Assembly (NCBI RefSeq): GCF_000485595.1
Contig: NW_014577968.1
Span: forward strand, 29,092-51,993
DNA: 22,902 nucleotides
Direction: 5' to 3'
Source: Priapulus caudatus
Taxonomy: Eukaryota; Priapulida; Priapulimorpha; Priapulimorphida; Priapulidae
The position numbers and the translations under genes are program-made. This document shows, in pieces, positions 1 through 7,666 of this stretch (positions within the stretch are counted from its first letter, which is position 1; every line of letters begins with the position of its first letter). Below the pieces are notes generated by a model. The model had not been told where the DNA came from and did no database searches. It worked only from the letters and a program-made list of their open reading frames with translations.

Positions 1-7
1 ATACAAT

Positions 8-57
8 ATAATAAATAAATAAATAAATAAATAAATATATATATATATATATATATA
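8..57. repeat. (AAAT)n then (AT)n microsatellite
   Basis: A run of AAAT units passes directly into an AT dinucleotide run. It is simple low-complexity DNA at the window edge and nothing coding is seen in it. Confidence 0.9.
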
Positions 58-175
58 ATGTGATATACCTATAAAGTGTTATTTAGCTTTTGTTTATATC
101 ACCATATATTTTACCGTATAGAATTATTAGCATAATTATAGCATTGTACATGCATGGAAATCTTATTTATTCTTA

Positions 176-231
176 GTAGCAGCAGCAGTAGCAGTAGCAG
201 CAGCAGCAGCAGCAGCAGCAGAATTAAGAAG

Positions 232-263
<32 letters not shown>

Positions 264-293
264 GCTACAGCAGCAGCAGCAACAGCAGCAGCG
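176..293 (+). repeat. CAG/AGC triplet repeat
   Basis: Two runs of AGC/CAG triplets with AGT and CAA interruptions are separated by GAATTAAGAAG. One frame reads as poly-Ser then poly-Gln, but the segment lies in a dispersed non-coding repeat and its equivalents at 8600-8690 and 15270-15355 are degenerate. I treat it as a triplet microsatellite, not a polyQ gene. Confidence 0.85.
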
Positions 294-469
294 GTATAGA
301 TGGAATAATTTAACCCAAAAGCGCAGGGGGTACTACCCATCCCACCTACTATGTTGGGTTACATTTCAGTATCTACAGCAGCGGCAGTTGTAGGGTCAGG
401 GCTCGGGAAAGGCTAGCCCCCTCTGGCAACACGCACGCACATGCCTGGTTGCATGGCCACCGTACTCAG

Positions 470-745
470 ACATAATGATTTTTACCGCGGTAAACATGAT
501 TTAACCGCGGAAAAATTAAATGATTTTCCTTTTTACCCAATCAGAGGCCTTGATACACATAATTTTACATAATAACCTCGGTAAAATGATAGACCTTTAG
601 ACCCAGTCAGAGGCCTTGTTACTACGCGGGGATAAATGATTTTTATCGCGGTATAGAAATATTAATTTTACCGCAGTAAAATTATAGCCCTCATTTTACC
701 CATTATGAGGCCTTAATTGTTACAGATAATTTAACCGGATTTTAC
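470..745. repeat. ACCGCGG palindrome-rich tandem repeat
   Basis: Units of roughly 80-90 bp alternate an AT-rich part carrying CCGCGG-centred palindromes (TTTACCGCGGTAAA at 481-494 is perfect) with a conserved (C)AGAGGCCTT box. Similar blocks occur at 9805-9938 and 16340-16600, so this is the terminal part of the dispersed module. Confidence 0.7.
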
Positions 746-849
746 ACGGATTTCTACTGAGGTAGAAATGATTATTTCTGAGTACGATGGCCAACCATGC
801 ATGCGTGCACGCTCATCTATATCATCACGATCTATGATTGCGCTTGCAG

Positions 850-1067
850 GAACACAGTGGATGAACGACACGGCTGGGTTCATCATGAGTAAGGGAGACA
901 AAGAGAAGTTCGATGCAATCCCGAGAAACCATCCGCTTGAGGTGCTGATGGGAGCGACACCAGAAGAGAGGATTGCTGCCATAAACGCCAAGTCAGGGAT
1001 ACGCCTCTTCCAGACCCACCTTCGCTTTGACGAACTACCGCCCGCTCTGAGGAACGGCAAGGCAAAG
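850..1067 (+). CDS. Cytosolic sulfotransferase copy A, exon 2
   Basis: An intact 218-bp exon with acceptor TTGCAG at 844-849 and donor AAAG|GTACAG at 1068. It enters in phase 1 and leaves in phase 0. Translation starts G-T-Q-W-M-N-D, the half of the PAPS 5'-phosphosulfate loop (YPKSGTxW) that follows the intron. It ends with RLFQTHLRFDELPPALRNGKAK, the conserved sulfotransferase segment around the catalytic histidine. In well-studied SULTs that motif is K-T-H; here it is Q-T-H. The enzyme class transfers sulfate from PAPS to hydroxyl or amine groups of small molecules in the cytosol; the substrate cannot be told. It is about 95% identical to 16695-16912 of copy B. The exon with the first half of the P-loop would lie left of the window. 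Confidence 0.9.
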
Positions 1068-1105
1068 GTACAGCGAAACACACAGTTCCCATATAACGAC
1101 CTAAC

Positions 1106-1200
1106 GACGCACGCACGCACGCACGTACGCACTCACACACGCACGTACACACGCACGCACGCACGCACGCAATTACACACTCATGCACGTACGCTCGCAC
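1106..1200. repeat. (ACGC)n/(ACAC)n microsatellite at intron 2 start, copy A
   Basis: An ACGC/ACGT/ACAC-rich run begins about 40 bases after the exon 2 donor. The same intron of copy B has a longer homologous array at 16950-17095. Reading frames through it (Thr-His-Ala-Arg repeats) are artefacts. Confidence 0.9.
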
Positions 1201-2381
1201 ATATCAGGATTTATACTCCGTATATATATACAGACTGCAAATTTGATCTATAATTTGTGTGTACACGCCATCCCGGTAGTTGTACGCACTATAGCCACGA
1301 TGGTGTGGAGTGAGTAATTAGCCCTCCGGATTGAGGTGGGCCCAAGTTATCCCCTATGATACTACTATCTATAAATTGTGTGTATACGTAATCTGTGGCC
1401 GGGCGAGGGCTATATTCCGATACACTCATGCGCATGGCCTTGTTTGGGTCACGTAAAAAGTACAATTTAGCCTCGGAAATTGTATCTGCAATTTTGTTTT
1501 TGATCTTATATTCACTACTGTATATATACTCATATAGTGTAAACAACTTGGTCAATATGATGGCAAATAGACGTAGTACCTGGAACGAGGACGAGGTATA
1601 CAGAGTCTATTTACAATTTAGCCGAAATAATCTATCCAGAATGTATGGGAAGACATTTCTGATAAGACGGCTCAATTGCATGGTTCATATAATCGGGTAC
1701 ATAGATTCGATCATACGGGGGTTGTAGCTTTCTGCTGTGAATTCTATCACCTGTTAATATACTTTTTCTTCTGCTATTACATCAGTACAGTATATACATA
1801 GCTTAATAATGCCATCGGCGGGGCTTTAATCTGTTGAGCAAGCTTTGAGCTTTTAATCTACAGAGTAAAATACGGTCTGCTGCGTATAACGTAACACGTT
1901 AAACTGAGCATGCGCAGTCTAACCGTGCTAACTTAACCCGGGGTATTTTGCGTCTGTGCTCTGCGATTTAACGCGCGTCTGGCCCGGACTAGTATACGGC
2001 GATGGGGCAGCCGCACGCCCTGAAACCGTGCCAGCTCTTAGAGCCGCTACGAAGAGCAAATAAAAATCAACATTCCTATTAAATTGCTATCACCGCTAAT
2101 CGCTATGATTCAGCGCGTGCACTTAGCGAAGCATTTCTTCAGCATCCAACCAGCTTCTAGCTTTTTGCAGTGTTGCGTTAGCTGATACGAAAATGCCGCG
2201 ATAATATTTAACTTTTATTCATTTATGGTTATTTCGCGAGTTTCTTACGTTCACGTATGGCTCACTTGAATAGAAAGATTCTCTTCCTTCGTCATCACTA
2301 AACTATCGTATAAAAATTGTCTAAAGTCAGTATATAAAGTTATTGGACTCAGGATATGGATTTTTTGCTGCCTTATTGTAG
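1201..2381 (+). other. Intron 2 of sulfotransferase copy A
   Basis: This non-coding stretch between two sulfotransferase exons aligns with 17096-18740 of copy B in three blocks: about 1201-1370, 1390-1545 and 1990-2381. Copy A lacks the ~890-bp insertion of copy B at 17281-18173. Copy B lacks 1546-1990. The acceptor TTATTGTAG ends at 2381 and is preserved in both copies. No further exon is recognised. Confidence 0.6.
1546..1990 (+). other. Copy A-specific segment of about 445 bp, origin unknown
   Basis: This stretch is absent from the homologous intron of copy B, where the flanks are almost joined near 18335-18370. A forward open frame ends at 1727 and includes ANRRSTWNEDEVYRVYLQF, a charged and aromatic stretch of natural-looking composition, but it has no recognisable domain and no clear splice context. 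It could be a fragment of a transposon gene or unique intron DNA deleted from copy B. I do not call a gene. Confidence 0.4.
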
Positions 2382-2514
2382 ATCATATTTGTGATGAGGA
2401 ACCCTAAGGACGTTGCTGTGTCGTATTTCCACTTCCATCGCAGTAATGCTATGCTGGGAGGCATCAAGGACTGGGTGTTCTCCAAATTCTTCCCCTACTA
2501 CGCCTCAGGAGATG
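2382..2514 (+). CDS. Cytosolic sulfotransferase copy A, exon 3
   Basis: An intact 133-bp exon with acceptor ATTGTAG ending at 2381 and donor GATG|GTGTGT at 2515; it enters in phase 0 and leaves in phase 1. It encodes IIFVMRNPKDVAVSYFHF followed by a helix and F-F-P-Y-Y-A-S-G-D. RNPKDVAVSYFHF is the family's 3'-phosphate PAPS-binding signature; its Arg and Ser contact the 3'-phosphate in solved SULT structures. It joins in frame to exon 2 (GKAK + IIFV). The homologous exon of copy B (18741-18870) carries four small indels, so this is the better version. Confidence 0.92.
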
Positions 2515-2525
2515 GTGTGTATGTT

Positions 2526-2564
<39 letters not shown>

Positions 2565-2700
2565 AGTTGTGTGGCGTGCGATGCTGCGTTACGTATCGTG
2601 AAGATGTGTGTGTATGCGTGTGTATGTATATAATTGTGTGTATGTTAGGTAGTTATGTTGTGTTGTGGTGTGTGTCGTGTGTGTGTGTGTGTGTGTGGGC
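2515..2700. repeat. (GT)n microsatellites starting at the exon 3 donor
   Basis: The GT dinucleotide run starts at the splice donor itself (GTGTGTATG) and continues with interruptions to about 2697. The same position in copy B (18871-19215) holds a longer GT/GCGT array. Val-Cys open frames here are repeat artefacts. Confidence 0.9.
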
Positions 2701-2817
2701 GGGTGTCGCGCGTGCGCCGCGGGAGTGGGACGGTGACAGTGCTTTTGCGTGCGTGGAGTGTAGTGTGAGTTGTTATTTTATTTATTAATTTTTAAACTAT
2801 CTGACGCGATACTACAG

Positions 2818-2928
2818 CTCTATATCGAGCGCACTTACTTTCGACTAGTGTGTTTGGAATTCTGGCAGCAGAGAGCGAATATGCCTATACCACACTGTGC
2901 AATCGGTGAATAGAAGATATGAACGAAG
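2818..2928 (+). pseudogene. Sulfotransferase copy A, degraded exon 4
   Basis: The stretch aligns with the intact exon 19256-19353 of copy B: the TACTACAG acceptor is shared, as is GAATTCTGGCAGCAGAGAGC (GAGTTC.. in B), coding E-F-W-Q-Q-R. It is about 13 bases longer, with frameshifts before and after this core and a GTGAATAG interruption. The donor is AAG|TAT instead of AAG|GTAT. It cannot encode the Y-G-D-F-F-D-Y / V-K-Y-E-D-M-K-K segment as written. This is either true decay or uncorrected sequencing error. Confidence 0.7.
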
Positions 2929-3294
2929 TATAATCTGAGGGTATCCGGTCTTAATTAAGCTAGCGTGCAGCGTAGCATCACATCGGTCGCTTGAATATGC
3001 CGCCCCCCCCGTTGTCTACCAATGCGACTTCCAACCAACTCTCTGACTGCGATGCAAACTATCGTTGGAGAAACTATAAACTCTTTAAATGCTCAGCAGT
3101 GCAGATTTAAAAAACATGAGCTCTCAAGTGTGGTGAAAACATTTCTGAAATTGGGGCGCGTAAGTATAATAAAAGACTCGCTCCGTGAATCGGGCTCCGA
3201 TAAAGCGGTATACACTAGTTCACGTACATTGTATCACATACCCTCACGCTCATGCATTACATCTTAACTCTAATCAGTACTGCCGTTATCGCCG

Positions 3295-3480
3295 GATCAA
3301 CTCGTGGCATCAGATCGGATGGCTGAGTTTCTCGGGCTACGGTCTCGCGGTCGACAACGACGAGGATTAGTGATGAAGTCGCCAACATACGGGCATCAAA
3401 GCATCCGAGAAGACGCCACTCAATTCAAGCAGCAAGAGACACTCAAAGCCAACGGAAAAGGTCTAAATCTGCGGGCATGC
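3295..3480 (+). pseudogene. Sulfotransferase copy A, degraded exon 5
   Basis: Homologous to 19693-19879 of copy B. GATCAACTCG.GGCATCAGA and ATGGCTGAGTTTCTCGGGC (M-A-E-F-L-G) are readable, then frames shift repeatedly and a TAG interrupts. The acceptor CAG of copy B reads CCG here, so the splice site is also lost. The 3' edge is blurred by the GC-rich insert that follows, and the copy B donor AAAG|GTACGC appears only as AAAAGTACGC near 3680. With exon 4 broken and no exon 6, copy A is a pseudogene as assembled. Confidence 0.7.
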
Positions 3481-3526
3481 GCCCCGAATGTGTCATCTTC
3501 GGTGGTCGCCTTCCTGCTGACCACCC

Positions 3527-3650
3527 CCGGCCCGGGGCGCGGGAGGGGCGGCGGGGCGCCGGGAGGGGGCCGGCGGGGGGGGGGGCGGGGGGAAAGCGCC
3601 CCGCGGCGGCGGGGCGCCGGGGGGAGGGTGGGGGGCGCGGGAGGGCAGCG
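3527..3650. repeat. Very G-rich insert with G-quadruplex potential
   Basis: About 120 bp of nearly pure G/C on the + strand, with many runs of 3-11 guanines. It interrupts homology to copy B exactly around the exon 5 donor; homology resumes at 3680 with AAGTACGCGCAGCAAG. Nothing comparable is present in copy B. It may be a real G-quadruplex-forming expansion or an assembly artefact. Confidence 0.75.
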
Positions 3651-3839
3651 CACTCCTCATCCGTCGCGCCCCACGCCCCAAAAGTACGCGCAGCAAGTCG
3701 CGCGCAATTTTCTTCCCGCAAACTTACCGTCATGTCCCCCGAAAAAACACTCGATGCCAGGTCAGCTCCCCAATGATACCAGGATAACAGGTAGCAGGTA
3801 AGGCCAGGTAGCAAAGTACGCGGAGCACAGCGACGCTCA

Positions 3840-4140
3840 TTGTTGTTGTGCCTCTTTTTTTTCTTATTGTCTTTTTTGTTTTGTTGGTTGTATTTTGTCT
3901 TTATTTGTTCAGTTATAGTGTATATTTCTTTTTTTGTGTTTATTATATTATCATTTTCTACTGTGTTGTGCTCGTATGTATACTGTAAATTCTTTATCTT
4001 AATGTATAATGCTGTCATTTTGTGAGTAAGATGGATGTGTTGTATTCTTTGTTATCTTTGTCCTATTTTTTTATTTATATATTTGCATCTTTTTTTATTT
4101 TTTTGTTTTTTGTGTTTTTTTTATTTTGATTATATTATGT
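3840..4140. other. T-rich low-complexity segment replacing the last sulfotransferase exon
   Basis: A strongly T-biased stretch with runs of up to nine T and almost no C. In copy B the equivalent interval (about 20060-20940) holds the rest of intron 5, a foldback element and the last coding exon. All of this is missing here, and homology resumes at about 4140-4240. No gene is seen. Confidence 0.6.
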
Positions 4141-4237
4141 AGATTCTAACACTACGCTCAATATATATATATATAACACACAATACATTCTTCAATTGAA
4201 GAACTGAATTTGAATTAGACAGATTTCTATAGCATCC

Positions 4238-4238
<1 letters not shown>

Positions 4239-4293
<55 letters not shown>

Positions 4294-4302
4294 ATATATA
4301 TA
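4239..4302. repeat. (AT)n with internal (GT)n
   Basis: A TA run, a short TG run, then TA again. It is equivalent to 21078-21137 in copy B and just precedes the conserved GGTGGTAAAAAACTCCTACTG block. Confidence 0.9.
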
Positions 4303-5127
4303 GGTGGTAAAAAACTCCTACTGTGTCTTTGGTTTCGACGTTTAGAGTACAAAGCGAGAATAAATTCCAAAGTACTAAATTACATGCACACATATTATAC
4401 ATAATGCATGTACCTGTCCTAAAGTTGAGAACTGAAATTTATGCGCGAGATAGAACGATGCAACAGAGTAAGATGATGTGATAATGTTCCTTGTGATAAT
4501 TTGTTGGCATTCTACTGCTGCCACGACATCGCTGCACGTTATATTACTGATGTTCAGTTCCGTTGTTCTGTTGTAATTTTTCGAGGAAATAAAAATATGC
4601 AAGACGTTTTATATTCACGTGTCTAAAAATCATCTTTTTTTTTACGAATCGATTTTTGTCAATACACGATAACAAATAAACAACTGTGACAATCGCAAGG
4701 CCATTCAAAATGAAACATTCGCATACAATTTGTACTATATTAGATAACTATAATTTAAATAATATTAATAAACTTTGATTATATTCTATCAAACTAAATC
4801 TAGTGCTTGTGAACCGCTCATCCATCCCGTCTAGCCATCCAATCATCTGTCGATACATCCATGATCGATTATTGATACATTAATCCGTCAACTAATCGGT
4901 TATATCATCAATCCATAGATGAAATCGAGAGGTGATTGATAACTAAACCCATCATCTATTTTCGTACGTATACAACGTATAAATTATTATTACTACTGAT
5001 TCATCTTTGTTCTGCATCCGATCATACACACTACTCGCTAATAACCTCTTGAACTGAAACTTCCAGATTCGCGTTTCATTGTCGAGTTAGCCGTGTGATG
5101 TGCGGGGGGGAGGGGGTGGAATTCACA
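4303..5127 (+). other. Shared 3' region between convergent genes, copy A
   Basis: This stretch matches 21138-21958 of copy B closely, much better than the introns do. It lies between the 3' ends of the sulfotransferase (+) and the glycine-rich gene (-). AATAAA signals on the + strand at 4359-4364, 4588-4593 and 4767-4772 could end the sulfotransferase transcript, and the first two are kept in copy B. A run of short CATCC/ATCGAT-like words occurs at 4815-4940. No gene is recognised, and I found no clear poly(A) signal for the - strand gene. Confidence 0.5.
4588..4593 (+). terminator. Candidate polyadenylation signal AATAAA
   Basis: AATAAA preceded by a T-rich stretch and followed by TTTTATATTCACGTGTC. 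It is conserved in position and context at 21416-21421 of copy B, downstream of that copy's stop codon. This is inference from motif and position only. Confidence 0.4.
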
Positions 5128-5350
5128 TTAGTATCCGTAGCCACCGTGCGCGTTGCCGCCACCGCCTCTGATGACGCCTCCACCACCGCCAATTACTCCA
5201 CCGCCGATGCCACCGATGGCGCCACCGCCGATTCCTCCGATTCTACCTCCGCCGATGCCAGAGATGGCGCCACGGTCGCTTCCGGTGTACGTTTGGCCGC
5301 CATCGGCGAATCCCCAAATCGGTTCTTCGATATCGTACGCGTACAGACTT
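5128..5350 (-). CDS. Glycine-rich secreted protein copy A, last exon
   Basis: Reading the - strand, the exon follows acceptor CGTAGCCCAG and enters in phase 2. It encodes S-L-Y-A-Y-D-I-E-E-P-I-W-G-F, then G-G-Q-T-Y-T-G-S-D-R, then two eight-residue units [RA]-I-G-G-I-G-G-G, a V-I-G5 stretch, and ends G-N-A-H-G-G-Y-G-Y with TAA at 5128-5130. It has 74 codons including the stop. The composition suggests an extracellular structural, mucus, cuticular or antimicrobial protein, but I recognise no family. The opposite strand shows a Pro-Met-Ala frame that is only the complement. Copy B (21959-22277) has six of the eight-residue units. Confidence 0.8.
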
Positions 5351-5691
5351 CTGGGCTACGTGTAGTCGTGTCTCTACACACACCTGTACTCCTACACACA
5401 CCTGTACACCTACACTCACCTGTACACCTACACACTCACCTGTACTCCTACACTCACCTGTACACCTACACACACCTGCACACCTACACTCACCTGTACA
5501 CATACACACACCTGTACTCCTACACTCACCTGCACACCTACACACACCTGCACACCTACACACACCTGCACACCTACACACACCTGCACACCTACACTCA
5601 TCTGTACACATACACACACCTGTACTCCTACACTCATCTGTACTCCTACACACACCTGCACACCTATACACACTTGTACACTTACACTCAC
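5351..5691 (-). repeat. Intronic 18-bp minisatellite made of 5' splice-site-like units, copy A
   Basis: About 17 tandem units of 18 bp (some 20) fill almost the whole intron. On the - strand, the coding strand of the gene, the unit is GTGAGTGTAGGTGTACAG or GTGTGTGTAGGTGTACAG. Each junction therefore reads CAG|GTGAGT or CAG|GTGTGT, like the true donor TACAG|GTGAGTG at 5690-5691. The array starts at that donor and runs to the last exon. Open frames through it (Gln-Val-Ser-Val-Gly-Val) exist only because 18 is divisible by 3. Confidence 0.9.
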
Positions 5692-5954
5692 CTGTACGTG
5701 TAGTCGTATCCACGGCTCGTTTTCGCTGTCTCGGACGCGTCGGCCGTGTCGCGGCTGAACAGCGTGCCCGTGGCGCTACCTGTGCGTGAGAACGTCAGCG
5801 CGCTGTTCCTGTCTCCGCTGCCTCTCAGGTTGCCGATGATCCATCCTCTGAGGGAACCTCTCCCGACGTTCTCAGCACCTTAAGAACCTCCTCCTAGTGA
5901 ACTTGTTGCGCTGGCAACGCAGATGCACAGAGCAAGGAAAGCGATGCGCCTCAT
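5692..5954 (-). CDS. Glycine-rich secreted protein copy A, signal-peptide exon (in-frame stop)
   Basis: ATG at 5952-5954 starts M-R-R-I-A-F-L-A-L-C-I-C-V-A-S-A, a clear signal peptide with a likely cleavage after A-S-A, then T-S-S-L-G-G-G-S. Codon 25 (5880-5882) is TAA. The same frame then stays open for 62 codons, encoding G-A-E-N-V-G-R-G-S, S-A-L-T-F-S-R-T-G-S and S-R-G-Y-D-Y-T-Y, to a perfect donor ACAG|GTGAGT, and it joins in frame to 5350. The product would be about 161 residues if the TAA were a sense codon. TAA may be a substitution, a sequencing error, or real inactivation. A TGTGTCAG acceptor just upstream of the ATG suggests a 5'-UTR intron. Confidence 0.7.
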
Positions 5955-6004
5955 AATGTCCTGACACACAATGTAATAACACACACAAATAACACAGATG
6001 TAGT

Positions 6005-6108
<104 letters not shown>

Positions 6109-7078
6109 ACGCTGCGTGCGTGTGAAAACCAGCGTGCGTACGTCGATGCGTGCGTGTGTGCGCGCGGTGTATGTTGTTTCGTAAACGTAACAGCAATTAT
6201 AATGATAATCAATATAATTTATATAATATTGTATATACATAATATATTATATATATATTGTGTGTATATGTCAATTGATATATATATATATCATATATAA
6301 ATATGATGCATAATTATACACACACGCCCGCGCGCGTACACTTACAAACAATATATATATAGTATATCAAATTATCAATTTTTTTTAGCAAATTATTCCA
6401 CAGAACGCTGTGCCCATCTACAATTCCTGGCGTACTGACCGAATGCGCAAGCGATCTCGCGCTGTGCTCTACGCCGCGAGATCTCGCTGCATACGATCAA
6501 TAAGGAAATACGCCAGACGTTAGAGCTGAGGCCATAGAAATAATATAGATAACCATATAGATAGTCTATCTTTACTTATTTCGTACCGGTGAGGCGCTTC
6601 GATCCCCCGTTAACAAATCAACTGCATGTTTCGCAGCAGGAAAAATACACGAATTTCTTAATTAAGACGCATTTTTCCTGCTACGAAACAGAAACAATTA
6701 CCATAAATTAAATGAAAGTAAACAAAAAGGTAATTAATTAATAATTCCTATTAATAATTAATAAACCTGCTCGAACGTTGAGCAATAACCCTAGCATGCA
6801 TATACTCACCTCTGTCAACCCCTCCCTAATAGCGACTCATCTCATGTTAAAGACTTGGACGCACGCATCGCCGCCACCCGCTTCCAACGAGCTGCCTTCA
6901 GCCACACTTAACGGCTCTCTTTAGCAATCATTACGCGCCGTTGACCCTTGCCCTAGACGTTTCCAAGGCCAGCTCCTATAGCCTCTATCAGAAAAGCATG
7001 ATAATACCCTAGCTCGCACTGCACGTAGCACCTTCGTTTACATAGCGACGTGCAGCACGACGTGTTCGCAAACACCTA
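6109..7078. other. Intergenic spacer, no gene seen
   Basis: The spacer lies between the divergent starts of glycine-rich gene A (-) and sulfotransferase B (+). The first part is AT microsatellite (6220-6360). It holds two hairpins, 6443-6492 (GCGATCTCGCG arms) and 6628-6689, and otherwise unique-looking DNA. It probably contains promoters for both genes, but I cannot locate them. Confidence 0.5.
6628..6689. repeat. Hairpin with 19-bp arms
   Basis: GTTTCGCAGCAGGAAAAAT (6628-6646) pairs with ATTTTTCCTGCTACGAAAC (6671-6689) with one mismatch and a 24-base AT-rich loop containing TTAATTAA. No function is assigned; it may be a MITE remnant. Confidence 0.8.
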
Positions 7079-7257
7079 TTCCTCTCTCACTCACTCTCTC
7101 GCTCTCACCTCTCCCTCTCGTGTTCTCTCACGCTGCACTACTTTCTCTCTCTGCCTCCGCTGCACTAGCTCTCTCTCTCTTAATCTCTCTCTCTCTATAG
7201 CGCTCTGATCAAACGTGACCGCACTCGGCGATCAACTGCCTTATATATATATATATA
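7079..7257 (+). promoter_or_regulatory. CT-rich tract and TATA stretch upstream of sulfotransferase B start
   Basis: A 120-base CT-rich (GAGA on the other strand) tract at 7079-7200 is followed by TTATATATATATATATATC at 7239-7259. The ATG candidate lies at 7294. The arrangement fits a core promoter, or simply two microsatellites. This is inference only. Confidence 0.3.
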
Positions 7258-7293
7258 TCACGTCAACATCATCTCGTCACATCAATCTACAGC

Positions 7294-7495
7294 ATGGCCG
7301 ACGAACAGAGAGAATCATTTCCCCGAGATGTCACAAGGACGTGAAAGGTGAGACTGCGTCGCTGCTGGCAACGGTCGCTTGTGGCCCATCGCGTTACGAC
7401 AAACCTGAGTACGCCAGCCGCTGCAGCGATGGCGACCTCATCGTGCACGGACTAGCGACCACATCTGATCCTCTCCTAATCCGAAATCCAGGTAA
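7294..7495 (+). CDS. Probable first coding exon of sulfotransferase copy B (frameshifted)
   Basis: ATG at 7294 sits in a good context (CAGCATGG) and starts M-A-D-E-Q-R-E-S-F-P-R-D; this frame ends at TGA 7342. One frame over, the text continues H-K-D-V-K-G-E-T-A-S-L-L-A-T-V to P-E-Y-A-S-R-C-S-D-G-D-L-I-V, like the (D)GDLIV strand just before the family P-loop YPKSG. Near the end, in the third frame, N-P-K-S is followed at once by donor CCAG|GTAAAC, where SULT genes split the P-loop; exon 2 begins G-T-Q-W. About 26 extra bases sit between DLIV and PKS, and two frame changes are needed, so it is a damaged or noisy exon. The intron to 16695 would be about 9.2 kb. Confidence 0.4.
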
Positions 7496-7516
7496 ACATA
7501 TGTGATTCTTACTATA

Positions 7517-7628
7517 GATCTCAAAAAGAGCTAATAATATGGACTTCTTATTGATATAATAGTATTATATAGATATATATATATATATAATATTATATAT
7601 ACATATAAATCATATACTATATATATAA

Positions 7629-7666
<38 letters not shown>

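Larger units (their letters stand above)
94..745 (+). repeat. Dispersed repeat module, copy 1 (3' part only)
   Basis: This segment matches parts of 8165-9938 and 14905-16600 in the same order: an ACCGTATAGAATTATTAGCA stretch, a CAG-rich stretch, the CTACTATGTTGGGTTACATT block, a CTAGCCCCCTCTG block and finally an ACCGCGG-rich tandem block. It is shorter than copies 2 and 3. It lacks the CCCTAA-loop foldback element they carry at the equivalent of position ~145, lacks about 400 bp before the TTGGGTTACATT block, and lacks another ~400 bp around 440. It lies upstream of sulfotransferase exon 2 of copy A, as copy 3 does for copy B, so it is probably part of the same intron. No coding capacity or known transposon family is recognised. 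Confidence 0.75.

Noticed and set aside
154-393. Poly-Ser/poly-Gln protein
   Set aside because: It is a CAG triplet array inside a dispersed non-coding repeat; equivalent segments in the other copies do not keep the frame.
3527-3801. Gly/Arg-rich proteins and rRNA-like GC block
   Set aside because: The frames follow G-run composition, and no conserved rRNA segment is recognisable in it.
5153-5365. Pro/Met/Ala-rich protein on the + strand
   Set aside because: It is the antisense of the glycine-rich exon, whose - strand reading has splice sites, a signal peptide upstream and conservation with copy B.
5428-5691. Gln-Val-Ser-Val-Gly-Val repeat protein on the - strand
   Set aside because: It arises from the 18-bp minisatellite, which occupies the intron of the glycine-rich gene between a perfect donor and an acceptor.
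5378-5691. CRISPR-like array
   Set aside because: Units are 18 bp and contiguous, with no unique spacers, in eukaryotic intron DNA; this is a minisatellite.
6565-6620. tRNA-like T-arm (CTTCGATCCCCC)
   Set aside because: The stems do not pair and no anticodon or acceptor arm can be folded around it.
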